This document shows positions 26,275 to 35,177 of a stretch of 64,000 nucleotides of DNA, piece by piece. The notes beneath the pieces are model-generated. The model was not told where the DNA came from, searched no databases, and saw only the letters and a list, made by a program, of their open reading frames with translations. The position numbers and the translations under genes were made by a program. Position 1 is the stretch's first letter, and the number at the start of each line of letters is the position of its first letter. This DNA is from Flavihumibacter fluminis (GTDB lineage: Bacteria > Bacteroidota > Bacteroidia > Chitinophagales > Chitinophagaceae). The DNA lies in NCBI RefSeq assembly GCF_021491375.1, contig NZ_JAKEVY010000002.1, positions 868,001 through 932,000 of the forward strand, written 5' to 3'.

Positions 26275-27387
26275 ATGACTGGACATTTCCGTGCAGCAGC
26301 GTGGGGCATCATTCTTTTTTTATACGGTTGTAGCAGCGATGATAAAAAAGCAACAACTGAAGAACCGGACCAGATTCCGGTAGTTAAACTGGCTCAATCT
26401 GACACAACATTGTATACAGGGTATGTAGCCGATATTCAGGCCATCCAAAATGTAGAAATCCGTGCCAAAGTGAATGGTTTTCTGGAACAGATTTTAGTAG
26501 ATGAGGGACAATTTGTAAGGCAGGGGCAACCTCTTTTTCTTATCAATGTGGCAGAATACACGAATGCCGTGGCGAGAACTGAAGCACAATTGTCCAATGC
26601 GCATGCTGAAGCGCATGCAGCAGAATTGGAAGTTGGCAGGGTAAAAACACTGTCCGATAAAAATGTGGTGGCCACTTCCGAACTGAAACTGGCAGAAGCC
26701 CGGTTAATGGCGGCACAGGCTAAAGTGAAAGAAGCCCTGTCGGCTCATGACCTCGCGAACCTGCAATTATCTTATACCACTATCAAGGCACCGTTTGATG
26801 GAATCGTTAACCGGATTCCACTAAAAAGGGGTAGCCTTCTTGAATCTGGTACCCTGCTGACTACCCTTTCAGATAACCGTTCGGTTTTTGCCTATTTCAA
26901 CGTTTCTGAAATTGAATACCTGCAGTTAACGAAAGGGAATAAAGCATCGCTTACTGAGACAGAAATTGTCAGTCTGATTCTTGCAGATGGAACTGTATAT
27001 CCACAGAAAGGTAAAATCGAAACCATTGAAAGCGAATTCGATGAAAGTACCGGATCCATTGCCTTTCGGGCCCGTTTCCCGAACCCCGAGCGCATCCTCA
27101 AACACGGCGCGTCCGGCAGGGTACGACTCAGCAATATTGCATCCAATATTGTAATGGTGCCGCAGAAATCTGTATTTGAAATACAGGACAAACATTTTGT
27201 TTATGTGGTGGGATCGGATAAAAAAATCCATCAAAAACCATTTATACCAGCGCGTCGGGTTGCTGAATATTACATCGTGGCATCTGGCCTTGATGCAGGC
27301 GATACCATCGTATATGAGGGTATTCAGAACCTGCGGGATGGTATGACAATTAATCCACTTTTCACTTCGGTGACTACTTCTAATTAA
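26275..27387 (+). CDS. RND efflux periplasmic adaptor (membrane fusion protein)
   Basis: 370 residues. A lipoprotein signal ends at LYGC (about residue 19). The lipoyl/barrel-sandwich half-motifs are VEIRAKVNGFLEQILVDEGQFVRQGQPLFLI and LSYTTIKAPFDGIVNRIPLKRGSLLE, split by a coiled-coil hairpin from about 100 to 160. Beta-barrel and membrane-proximal domains follow (VYPQKGKIETIESEFDESTGS, IVMVPQKSVFEI). It links the inner-membrane pump to the outer-membrane channel. It is the first gene of a three-gene pump operon and ends 8 bases before the pump gene. Confidence 0.93.
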   Translation: MTGHFRAAAWGIILFLYGCSSDDKKATTEEPDQIPVVKLAQSDTTLYTGYVADIQAIQNVEIRAKVNGFLEQILVDEGQFVRQGQPLFLINVAEYTNAVARTEAQLSNAHAEAHAAELEVGRVKTLSDKNVVATSELKLAEARLMAAQAKVKEALSAHDLANLQLSYTTIKAPFDGIVNRIPLKRGSLLESGTLLTTLSDNRSVFAYFNVSEIEYLQLTKGNKASLTETEIVSLILADGTVYPQKGKIETIESEFDESTGSIAFRARFPNPERILKHGASGRVRLSNIASNIVMVPQKSVFEIQDKHFVYVVGSDKKIHQKPFIPARRVAEYYIVASGLDAGDTIVYEGIQNLRDGMTINPLFTSVTTSN

Positions 27388-27395
27388 CTACAATA

Positions 27396-30300
27396 ATGGT
27401 AGAAACTTTTATCCGGCGACCGGTATTGTCGCTGGTTATTTCCCTGCTGATAACGCTTCTGGGTTTGCTGGCATTATTTACACTACCTGTAACCCAGTTT
27501 CCGGATATCGTACCACCTTCCGTGGTTGTTAGTGCCAAGTACACAGGTGCTAACGCCGAAGTATGTGCGAAAGCGGTGGCAACGCCACTTGAGCGTGCCA
27601 TCAATGGTGTGCCGGGCATGACCTATATGTCTTCCGTATCCAGTAACAATGGTAATACGCTGATCCAGGTATACTTTGAGGTGGGCACAGACCCTGACCT
27701 GGCAGCAGTGAACGTGCAGAACCGGGTAACAACTATCCTCGATGAATTACCGGAAGAAGTAATCAAAGCCGGTGTTACGACGGAGAAGGAAGTAAATAGT
27801 ATGTTGCTTTACCTCAACCTGATGAGTTCTGATCCTGCAGCAGACGAAGACTTTATCTACAACTTTGCCGATATCAATATCCTTCAGGAACTGAAGCGAA
27901 TTGATGGGGTTGGTTTTGCTGAGATCATGGGTCAGAAGGAATATTCCATGCGTGTTTGGTTAAAGCCTGATCGCATGCTGGCCTATAATGTATCAGCCGA
28001 TGATGTGGTGCAGGCATTGCGCAACCAGAATATTGAGGCTGCTCCTGGTAAAGTGGGAGAGAGCTCCGGTAAGCAGACCCAACCGCTTCAGTACGTTTTG
28101 CGTTATACCGGAAAATTTTTCGAACCCAAACAATATGCGGAAGTAGTAATTCGATCCCAGGAAGATGGATCCCTGCTGCGTTTGAAAGAAATTGCAGACG
28201 TGGAGTTTGGAGCGATGACCTATAGCATGGTGTCAAAGACCGATGGCCGTCCTGCTGCTTCCATCATGTTGAAACAGCGCCCGGGCTCCAATGCACGGGA
28301 TGTAATTCAGGCGGTAAAAGACCGGATGACTGAGTTGAAGGAAACCAGTTTCCCTCCGGGAATGGAATACAATATCTCTTATGATGTATCTCGTTTCCTG
28401 GATGCTTCGATAAATGAAGTACTAAAGACCCTGTTGGAAGCCTTTATCCTCGTGTTTATCGTGGTGTTTATCTTCCTGCAGGATTTTCGTTCTACTCTGA
28501 TTCCCGCACTCGCTGTGCCGGTTGCCCTTATCGGTACCCTGGCATTTATGCAACTATTTGGCTTCTCCATCAACCTCCTTACACTCTTTGCATTGGTATT
28601 GGCGATTGGTATTGTGGTGGATAACGCGATTGTAGTGGTGGAAGCGGTGCACGTTAAAATGACACAGGAACACCTGCCACCACTGGAAGCTACCATTAAG
28701 GCGATGAAAGAGATTACAGGTGCGATCCTGGCGATTACTCTGGTAATGTCTGCGGTGTTTATTCCGGTTGCGTTCCTGAGCGGACCGGTGGGAGTATTCT
28801 ATCGCCAGTTCTCTATTACGCTTGCTATTTCAATTGTGATTTCGGGTGTGAATGCCTTAACGCTTACTCCGGCACTTTGTGCTTTGCTGATGCGTCATGA
28901 TGAAGTGAAAAAGCGCAACCTGCTGGGGCGATTCTTTGAAGGCTTCAACAATAAATATGATAAAACAGAACGCTGGTACTCCAGGCTGATTCAGCGGATC
29001 GCTGGCAAACGGGTACTGACCTTCTCCCTTTTCCTGCTCTTTTGTGTACTGACGTTTGGTATCATCAAAGTATTGCCATCCGGATTTATACCTACAGAAG
29101 ACCAGGGTATGATTTATGTGAATGTAACCACACCGCCTGGTGCTACTGTTGAACGTACCGAAAAAGTGCTGGATGAAATTCAGAAAGTAGCCAATGACCT
29201 TGGGCCTGTTGAAACCATCGCTACCCTTGCGGGATTCAGCCTTATGAACGATGTGGCAGGAGCTTCCTATGGTATGGGTATGATCAACCTCAAGCCCTGG
29301 GATGAACGAAAAGAATCTGTACAGGACATGATGGAGGAGCTGGTTACCAAAACCAAACATATCAAGGATGCGCAGATAGAATTCTTTCCTCCGCCAACGG
29401 TACCGGGTTTCGGTAACGCAAGTGGATTTGAATTCCGGGTGTTGGATAAAACCGGAACCGGCAATCTGCAACAAACTGCCGCGGTAACCAACCAGTTGAT
29501 TGAAAAGCTGGAAGGTTCTCCGGTAATAAGTGGGGCTTTCACCAGCTTTGACCCCAGTTTCCCGCAATACCTGATTCATATTGATTATGAAATGGCCGCC
29601 AAAAAAGGGGTAACAGTGGACAATGCGATGAGTACATTGCAAACCCTGCTGGGTAGTTATTATGCCACCAACTTTATCCGCTTTGGCCAGATGTATAAAG
29701 TAATGGTGCAGGCGTATCCGCAATACCGCAAAAATCCGGATGATATTCTTCAGCTCTATGTGAAGAATAACCAGGGTGAGATGGTGCCATATTCTACGTT
29801 TGTTCAACTTGAAAGGGTATATGGACCTGAACAATTGACGCGCTATAACATGTACACTTCCGCGATGGTTACGGGAGATTCAAAACCAGGCTTCAGTAGT
29901 GGCGATGCGATCAAAGCGATTGAAGAAGCAGCTGCTGATTTACCCCGCGGATTCAGTTATGAATGGAGTGGTATGACACGTGAACAGATCCTCTCGGGTA
30001 ACCAGGCTGTTTATATCTTCCTGATCTGTCTGATCTTCGTGTACCTGCTGCTGGCAGCTCAATATGAAAGTTTCCTCTTGCCATTACCGGTGTTGTTGTC
30101 CTTACCTGCCGGGATATTCGGAGCCTTTTTTGGTTTATGGGCACTCGGACTGGAAAACAATATTTATGCGCAGGTTGCCCTGGTAATGTTGATTGGTCTG
30201 CTTGGAAAGAATGCCATCCTGATTGTAGAGTTCGCGATTCAGCGCAGGGAAGAAGGGCGCTCTGTACTGGAGGCGGCAGTCGAAGGCGCAGCTTCGCGCT

Positions 30301-30542
30301 TGCGTCCAATCCTAATGACCTCCTTTGCATTTATAGCGGGCTTATTACCGCTTTGTCTTGCTTCCGGTGCCGGTGCTATGGGTAACCGTTCCATTGGTAC
30401 TGCGGCTGCTGGTGGTATGTTGATCGGTACACTCTTTGGTGTGCTGGTGATACCTGGATTGTATGTGCTCTTTGCGAGTTTGCTCAAAGCGCCGGTTAAG
30501 AAAAAAAATACAGAAAATGAAACAATTGACGGTGATGCATAA
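27396..30542 (+). CDS. RND multidrug efflux pump, HAE1 family (AcrB-like)
   Basis: 1048 residues, the normal length. Recognisable elements are the N-terminus FIRRPVLSLVISLLITLLG, TQFPDIVPPSVVVSA, the TM4 motif AIGIVVDNAIVVVEAV, EDQGMIYVNVTTPPGA, and the TM10 motif LIGLLGKNAILIVEFA with the relay lysine K938. At the TM4 pair that is DD in E. coli AcrB (D407, D408) this protein has D409 followed by N410. It exports hydrophobic compounds using the proton gradient with the adaptor before it and the channel after it. Confidence 0.94.
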   Translation: MVETFIRRPVLSLVISLLITLLGLLALFTLPVTQFPDIVPPSVVVSAKYTGANAEVCAKAVATPLERAINGVPGMTYMSSVSSNNGNTLIQVYFEVGTDPDLAAVNVQNRVTTILDELPEEVIKAGVTTEKEVNSMLLYLNLMSSDPAADEDFIYNFADINILQELKRIDGVGFAEIMGQKEYSMRVWLKPDRMLAYNVSADDVVQALRNQNIEAAPGKVGESSGKQTQPLQYVLRYTGKFFEPKQYAEVVIRSQEDGSLLRLKEIADVEFGAMTYSMVSKTDGRPAASIMLKQRPGSNARDVIQAVKDRMTELKETSFPPGMEYNISYDVSRFLDASINEVLKTLLEAFILVFIVVFIFLQDFRSTLIPALAVPVALIGTLAFMQLFGFSINLLTLFALVLAIGIVVDNAIVVVEAVHVKMTQEHLPPLEATIKAMKEITGAILAITLVMSAVFIPVAFLSGPVGVFYRQFSITLAISIVISGVNALTLTPALCALLMRHDEVKKRNLLGRFFEGFNNKYDKTERWYSRLIQRIAGKRVLTFSLFLLFCVLTFGIIKVLPSGFIPTEDQGMIYVNVTTPPGATVERTEKVLDEIQKVANDLGPVETIATLAGFSLMNDVAGASYGMGMINLKPWDERKESVQDMMEELVTKTKHIKDAQIEFFPPPTVPGFGNASGFEFRVLDKTGTGNLQQTAAVTNQLIEKLEGSPVISGAFTSFDPSFPQYLIHIDYEMAAKKGVTVDNAMSTLQTLLGSYYATNFIRFGQMYKVMVQAYPQYRKNPDDILQLYVKNNQGEMVPYSTFVQLERVYGPEQLTRYNMYTSAMVTGDSKPGFSSGDAIKAIEEAAADLPRGFSYEWSGMTREQILSGNQAVYIFLICLIFVYLLLAAQYESFLLPLPVLLSLPAGIFGAFFGLWALGLENNIYAQVALVMLIGLLGKNAILIVEFAIQRREEGRSVLEAAVEGAASRLRPILMTSFAFIAGLLPLCLASGAGAMGNRSIGTAAAGGMLIGTLFGVLVIPGLYVLFASLLKAPVKKKNTENETIDGDA

Positions 30543-31998
30543 ACGAAGTATGAACCTCCTTGGTAGCACCCTTGTGGCAGTCCTTTTTATGGCTGCCTGC
30601 AAGGTGGCGGCTCCTCCGGCTTTACCGGATGTGAAACCTTTACCGCCAGAGTTTCTGCCTAAAACGGATACCAGTGCTTCCATGATGGACAGTACCTCCG
30701 CGGGTAATTTTCACTGGGATGTTTTTTACAGTGATTCCTTGTTATTAGAACTGATTGATACCGTATTAAAAAATAATCCGGATCAGCAGATTGCTCTGCA
30801 GCGGGTGGAAATCATGAACCAGTTGGTGAACCAGCGCAGAGCCGCCTTTCTGCCTTCTTTCCAGGGAGTGTTAAGTGGCGGACTGGATCGCTTTGGTGAG
30901 TATACAATGAATGGAGTGGGCAACTGGGACATGAATCTCTCGCCCAATCTCAGCAAAGAACAAATCGTACCAAACCCGGTTCCCGACTTATTTGTAGGAG
31001 TTCGGAGTCACTGGGAAATTGATATCTGGGGTAAACTGAAAGCCCAGAAAAAAGCCGCCATCGCCAGGCTGATGGCAGCTGAAAATGGCAGACGTTATCT
31101 TACAACGCAACTGGTGGCACAGGTGGCATCTCTTTATTATGAGCTGGCCGCCAGTGATATTGAACTGGATATCATCCAGAACAACGTCAAACTGCAGCAA
31201 CAGGCATTGGAAGTGGTGAAAGTACAGAAGGAGGGTGGTCGCGCTACCCAACTGGCAGTACAACAGTTTGAAGCACAGTTGTATCGTACACAATCACTCG
31301 AGTGGATGATGAAACAGCGGATTGTATCCATCGAAAATCAACTGAGTGTACTGGCTAACCAGTATGATCAACCGATAAAGCGGCAGAAGTTCTCCTTTCA
31401 GGATATTACTCCATCTCCCTTACCCGTTGGATTTCCAAGTGACGTATTGTTAAATCGCCCGGATATAAAAGAAGCGGAGTTGAAACTGCAGGCAGCAAAG
31501 AGTGATATTGAAGCCATCCGTGCTGCATTCCTGCCAGCTCTGACCCTGCAACCCATGATTGGATTGCATACTTATAATACGTCCAAATGGATCAATCCTG
31601 AATCACTGACCTGGGGAATACTGGGTGGATTAACGGCGCCCTTGTTAAATCGCCGGCAGTTGAAAGCCGATTTCAATATCTCAACGGCAGAGCAGAAAAT
31701 TGCTTTTAACGGTTACCAACAAACGCTGGTAATCGCATATAATGAGATCAGTACACAGATGAATAACTGGTCGAACCTGAGTCAACAGTTTTACCTGAAA
31801 GAAAAGGAATTTAATGTGTTATCAACCGCAGTGCAAACAGCGAGGGATTTGTATGTAGGAGGCTATGCGAATTACCTGGAAGTGATTACAGCACAGAAAG
31901 GGGTTTTGGATGCCGAACTGGAATTGGTAGATACCCGCTTAAAAATGATGCAGGCAAAAGTAGATCTTTATAGAGCATTAGGAGGAGGATGGCAATAA
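30535..31998 (+). CDS. Outer-membrane efflux channel, TolC/OprM (NodT) family lipoprotein
   Basis: 487 residues from the ATG at 30535, which overlaps the pump stop by 8 bases. ATGs at 30517 and 30550 are alternatives. The N-terminus HKRSMNLLGSTLVAVLFMAAC has a lipobox, so the mature protein begins at Cys. OprM-type features include the early NFHWDVFYSDSLLLELI and LKNNPDQQIALQRVEI, the repeat pair GVRSHWEIDIWGKLKAQKKA and GGLTAPLLNRRQLKADFN, and LLNRPDIKEAELKLQAAKSD. It forms the trimeric exit duct of the pump. Its stop codon sits in the loop of a hairpin. Confidence 0.93.
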   Translation: MHKRSMNLLGSTLVAVLFMAACKVAAPPALPDVKPLPPEFLPKTDTSASMMDSTSAGNFHWDVFYSDSLLLELIDTVLKNNPDQQIALQRVEIMNQLVNQRRAAFLPSFQGVLSGGLDRFGEYTMNGVGNWDMNLSPNLSKEQIVPNPVPDLFVGVRSHWEIDIWGKLKAQKKAAIARLMAAENGRRYLTTQLVAQVASLYYELAASDIELDIIQNNVKLQQQALEVVKVQKEGGRATQLAVQQFEAQLYRTQSLEWMMKQRIVSIENQLSVLANQYDQPIKRQKFSFQDITPSPLPVGFPSDVLLNRPDIKEAELKLQAAKSDIEAIRAAFLPALTLQPMIGLHTYNTSKWINPESLTWGILGGLTAPLLNRRQLKADFNISTAEQKIAFNGYQQTLVIAYNEISTQMNNWSNLSQQFYLKEKEFNVLSTAVQTARDLYVGGYANYLEVITAQKGVLDAELELVDTRLKMMQAKVDLYRALGGGWQ

Positions 31999-32007
31999 GC
32001 CATCCTC
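31985..32007. repeat. Hairpin with the efflux-channel stop codon in its loop
   Basis: A perfect 9-bp stem GAGGATGGC/GCCATCCTC encloses AATAA, which contains the TAA stop of the channel gene. No run of T follows on the plus strand, so it is not a standard intrinsic terminator. It lies just before the end of the convergent isomerase gene at 32022. Confidence 0.6.
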
Positions 32008-32021
32008 TCTCATTTAATTTA

Positions 32022-32996
32022 TCAGGCCATCTCCTTGCCTACTTTTTCAAGCAGGGCCTTGGTTTTGCGGATGCCTTCATCTTCACTTAAAACTTCTCCT
32101 TCGTATTCAATACCGATATAACCGGTAAACCCGGCTGATTTTACAATCTGCAGCATTTTCTTGTAATCGGTTTCGGTTTCATTTCCCTGTGCGTCAAAAT
32201 CATGTGATTTGGCACTAACGCCTTTGGCAAAAGGCATGAGTTCGGTAGTGCCCTGGTAGCGGTCATAAGCTTCCAGGCAGTTGCGCCAGTTGCCCGGTTC
32301 GCGTTTGATACAGAAGTTGCCGAAATCTGGAAGGGTTCCTACATTGGGTTTGTTGACAGCCTTCATTACACCGGCCAGCCAGGCACCATTGGAAGAATAA
32401 CCCCCATGGTTTTCTACAATTACATTGATCCCTACTTTTTCGGCGTATTCACCCAGGCGGCTTAATCCGTCGGCTGCTGTTTTGGCAATTTCCTCTGCTG
32501 TTCCTTCACCTGCGGCATTCACCCGAATGGTGGCACAACCCAGGTGTTTGGCAGCATCCACCCACTTATAATGATTTTCAACTGCCTTGATGCGCTCTGC
32601 TTCCACTTTGTGACCAATATCGCCCTCACCATCGATCATGATGAGGTGATTTTTCACATCGTTATCACTGCAGCGCTTCAGCATTTCGTTCAGGTAATTG
32701 GTGTCCTGGGCCTTGTCTTTGAAGAACTGGTTTACATATTCCACCACACCGATGCCAAAATCTTTTCTGGCTTTGGCGGCGAAATCAAGATTGTCCATTT
32801 TCTTTTCGAAAAGGGTTTTGTGCAGCGACCATTGAGCCAGGGAGATCTCAAAGAATAATTTTTTGGCAGCCTCAGTAGTGCCGGATTCAGCAGCCTCGTT
32901 TTTTTTCTCGTCCGAACTGTTCAGGCAGGATACTCCTGTAACTCCTATGGCAAGGCCACCCATTAACTTAAGAAACTGTCTGCGTTGCGATTGCAT
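32022..32996 (-). CDS. Sugar phosphate isomerase/epimerase-like TIM-barrel protein, exported
   Basis: 324 residues. The start [24 protein letters not shown] combines a twin-arginine motif with a lipobox-like Cys, so it is probably a Tat-exported lipoprotein. The AP_endonuc_2/hydroxypyruvate-isomerase-like barrel follows, with [43 protein letters not shown] (metal-binding glutamate), [11 protein letters not shown] and YIGIEYEGE. These exported members in Bacteroidota act on sugars outside the cytoplasm. The true substrate is unknown. Confidence 0.87.
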   Translation of the reverse strand: MQSQRRQFLKLMGGLAIGVTGVSCLNSSDEKKNEAAESGTTEAAKKLFFEISLAQWSLHKTLFEKKMDNLDFAAKARKDFGIGVVEYVNQFFKDKAQDTNYLNEMLKRCSDNDVKNHLIMIDGEGDIGHKVEAERIKAVENHYKWVDAAKHLGCATIRVNAAGEGTAEEIAKTAADGLSRLGEYAEKVGINVIVENHGGYSSNGAWLAGVMKAVNKPNVGTLPDFGNFCIKREPGNWRNCLEAYDRYQGTTELMPFAKGVSAKSHDFDAQGNETETDYKKMLQIVKSAGFTGYIGIEYEGEVLSEDEGIRKTKALLEKVGKEMA

Positions 32997-33070
32997 GTTT
33001 GTTGAGTTGTTGGTGATAAATAAGGACAGAATTTACAACTATTTTTATTGACGATGTACAAGTCCCGGAA

Positions 33071-35020
33071 TTATTGACGAAAAACAATTCGTAATCGCTT
33101 ATTAAATACCATTTTCCCTTTCACCCATACCTGAACATAATAGCGCTGGGCCGGCAAATAACTCATATCATACTGGAAAACTCCTTCCTTCATGTTTTCA
33201 TACACATGTTCTTCCACCAATTGGTTGCCCGGATCGGATATAAATCGAACCGTCACTTTTTCAGCGGAATTGCTGAAATAGTCGAGGGTAGTGGGACCTG
33301 CGCTCATAGTGGGGTAGAGACCAACAGCGGGAATTTCCACAGAAGCCTGGTGTTGAGTGGAATCCTGCACCACTTCGAATGCATAAAACAGGCTGCTTCC
33401 GAAATCCGATTCAAAGAGGTGCAACATCCGGCGCTGGTGATCTAACAGTCTGGCATAACCGCGACCGCCCCGGCGGTTGAACCAGAATTCCAGTCCGTCT
33501 CCTGCGCTGTCTTTTACCTGGAGGGTATAGATTCCGGGTTGCAGTTGCCATTGCTCCTGGTACAGGCTATCTGCTTTCAGTTCACCTTCTTTTCGTTGCT
33601 GAACAATTTCATTGTTTGAATTGGTCAGGGTAAAAGAATTGTGTTCCGGTTGGCGGTTGGTCTTAAATTGGAATACCAGGCTGGCGCCATGCTTTGGAAT
33701 GGCTTTGAACACACTGCTCATAAAGTTATCAGCCAGGTAGCCATCCTGTTTTCCATTAGGGCGACTGAGTTCAACCTGGAACTCATTTTCACCTGGAGCT
33801 GCTGCAATAATACCAGGCAATTTCACGATCGCAGTTTCTCCTGGCTTCAATTCTCCTTTCCATTGGAAGAGCTGACGGGCTTTGGCTTTTGTACCATAAC
33901 TGATTTGCAGGGTTTTTAGCAATGCGCCACCCAGGTTGCGAAAAGCAATCACCGGGTGTACACCAGCCGGGTTGATCCTTGAATGAATGTCTTTATTGGA
34001 GGGAACGATGATATCTTCCATGGCCACATCCTGCTTACTTCGATAGGCTCCATATTCCACCACATAGGCGGAGATCACTTCAGTTGCGCTGGGCTTGGGT
34101 GATTGATAAGGCTCCATATTGATGTCCACTACATTATTTCGGTTAGGCTGGATGGTTAGTTGATACCGGTCGGCATGTTTCAGCTCTCCCGGGCACCAGT
34201 AAGCACGATCAATTATCCAGGTGCCGGCTTGCGGATAGAGGGGGTTATCGCCGCATTTCTGCCAGATATCCCGTTTGTCGATCAGTTGGTCATTGAAGAG
34301 TACTTCACGGTAGCGGCTGCAGAATTCGCCACATCCTTCGGGGTCCATACCATGACCGGTCTGGTAAATCAGCAGGCGGGCATTCCGGGTTTTTGAATTT
34401 GAAGTAAAGCTGACCGGTTTAAGTGCTGCTTCAATTGGTTTGCTACTATCGCCGTAGGCATAATGCCCATCATAAATCCGATGAATGGCAAACGGTGGGA
34501 GGGCAGGAGGACCGGGAGTAATTTCAAATTGTACAGTGATCTTCCAGCCGCGGTCGTTATTGGGTTCATAACCCGCATGCCGGTATTCCACTTCCACGCT
34601 ATCGCGCAAAAGCAGGCTGAAATCAGTAAGGTCTGTGGCCCATTCAAAATTCCAGTTCTTCCCAAAAGCGCCACCATAAGGGGTAAGCATGCGCCCGATT
34701 TCATAACTCAGATCTGGAGCATTTTGTCCCCCTTTACGCCGGATCAGGATTTGGTCCATATAATCCCAGTCGGCGCACCTGAGCGTGTCAGGACAACCAA
34801 ACTTTACAACCATCCGGATTTTACGAATGGGTGTGTTGGTTGCGGGAAATTTGCCCCATCCCAGGTAGGTATTACTGCCTTTTGAAGGATCGGTAACCAC
34901 TGTGATCTTATCATGAGTGGTGATGGTTTGGATCGCAGTTTTTTGTGCAGTAGCATCCATCGACAGCAGTACTGCAACTGTGCCCAGTAACAATAGGGTA
35001 GTAAAGTAGCGTTTCATCAT
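33071..35020 (-). CDS. Peptide-N-glycosidase F-like secreted protein
   Basis: About 649 residues from ATG 35020 (35017 and 35035 are alternatives). A signal peptide (YFTTLLLLGTVAVLLSMDATAQ) is followed by two jelly-roll domains of the PNGase F type: KFGCPDTLRCADWDYMDQI in the first, then YQTGHGMDPEGCGEFC and WIIDRAYWCPGELKH in the second. PNGase F removes N-glycans from asparagine side chains. The rest, from about residue 350, is an extra C-terminal part, so the protein is about twice as long as the classic enzyme, and whether it is active is not shown. It faces the ABC exporter gene across a pyrimidine-rich gap. Confidence 0.8.
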   Translation of the reverse strand: MMKRYFTTLLLLGTVAVLLSMDATAQKTAIQTITTHDKITVVTDPSKGSNTYLGWGKFPATNTPIRKIRMVVKFGCPDTLRCADWDYMDQILIRRKGGQNAPDLSYEIGRMLTPYGGAFGKNWNFEWATDLTDFSLLLRDSVEVEYRHAGYEPNNDRGWKITVQFEITPGPPALPPFAIHRIYDGHYAYGDSSKPIEAALKPVSFTSNSKTRNARLLIYQTGHGMDPEGCGEFCSRYREVLFNDQLIDKRDIWQKCGDNPLYPQAGTWIIDRAYWCPGELKHADRYQLTIQPNRNNVVDINMEPYQSPKPSATEVISAYVVEYGAYRSKQDVAMEDIIVPSNKDIHSRINPAGVHPVIAFRNLGGALLKTLQISYGTKAKARQLFQWKGELKPGETAIVKLPGIIAAAPGENEFQVELSRPNGKQDGYLADNFMSSVFKAIPKHGASLVFQFKTNRQPEHNSFTLTNSNNEIVQQRKEGELKADSLYQEQWQLQPGIYTLQVKDSAGDGLEFWFNRRGGRGYARLLDHQRRMLHLFESDFGSSLFYAFEVVQDSTQHQASVEIPAVGLYPTMSAGPTTLDYFSNSAEKVTVRFISDPGNQLVEEHVYENMKEGVFQYDMSYLPAQRYYVQVWVKGKMVFNKRLRIVFRQ

Positions 35021-35068
35021 GCTGCAATATCTCAAACCCCTTCCAACTCCGCCTCCTTTATTTTGCTC

Positions 35069-35163
35069 AATCCTTCCATTCCTCCTTTCTTCCCTTTCCC
35101 CATCCTCCCTTCTCCTTTGTCCCCTCTTCCATGCCTCCCTCTTCCATTCCTCCCCTTTCCCTT
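35069..35163 (+). repeat. Pyrimidine-rich intergenic tract
   Basis: Almost pure C/T on the plus strand, built from variants of CTTCCATTCCTCC. Similar words occur in the tracts at 44697-44735 and 51764-51822. It lies between the divergent PNGase F-like gene and the ABC exporter gene, directly before the exporter's -7 box. Confidence 0.75.
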
Positions 35164-35170
35164 AATTTTG
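35163..35170 (+). promoter_or_regulatory. -7 promoter box of the ABC exporter gene
   Basis: TAATTTTG matches the Bacteroidota -7 consensus exactly and ends only 7 bases before the ATG at 35178. The expected transcription start is therefore about 1 to 4 bases from the start codon, giving a leaderless or nearly leaderless mRNA. No TTTG occurs in the pyrimidine tract upstream. Confidence 0.5.
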
Positions 35171-35177
35171 CCCCTTC

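Noticed and set aside
28857-29834. Long minus-strand frame of 325 codons
   Set aside because: Antisense to the intact RND pump gene, with a low-complexity composition and no family motif.
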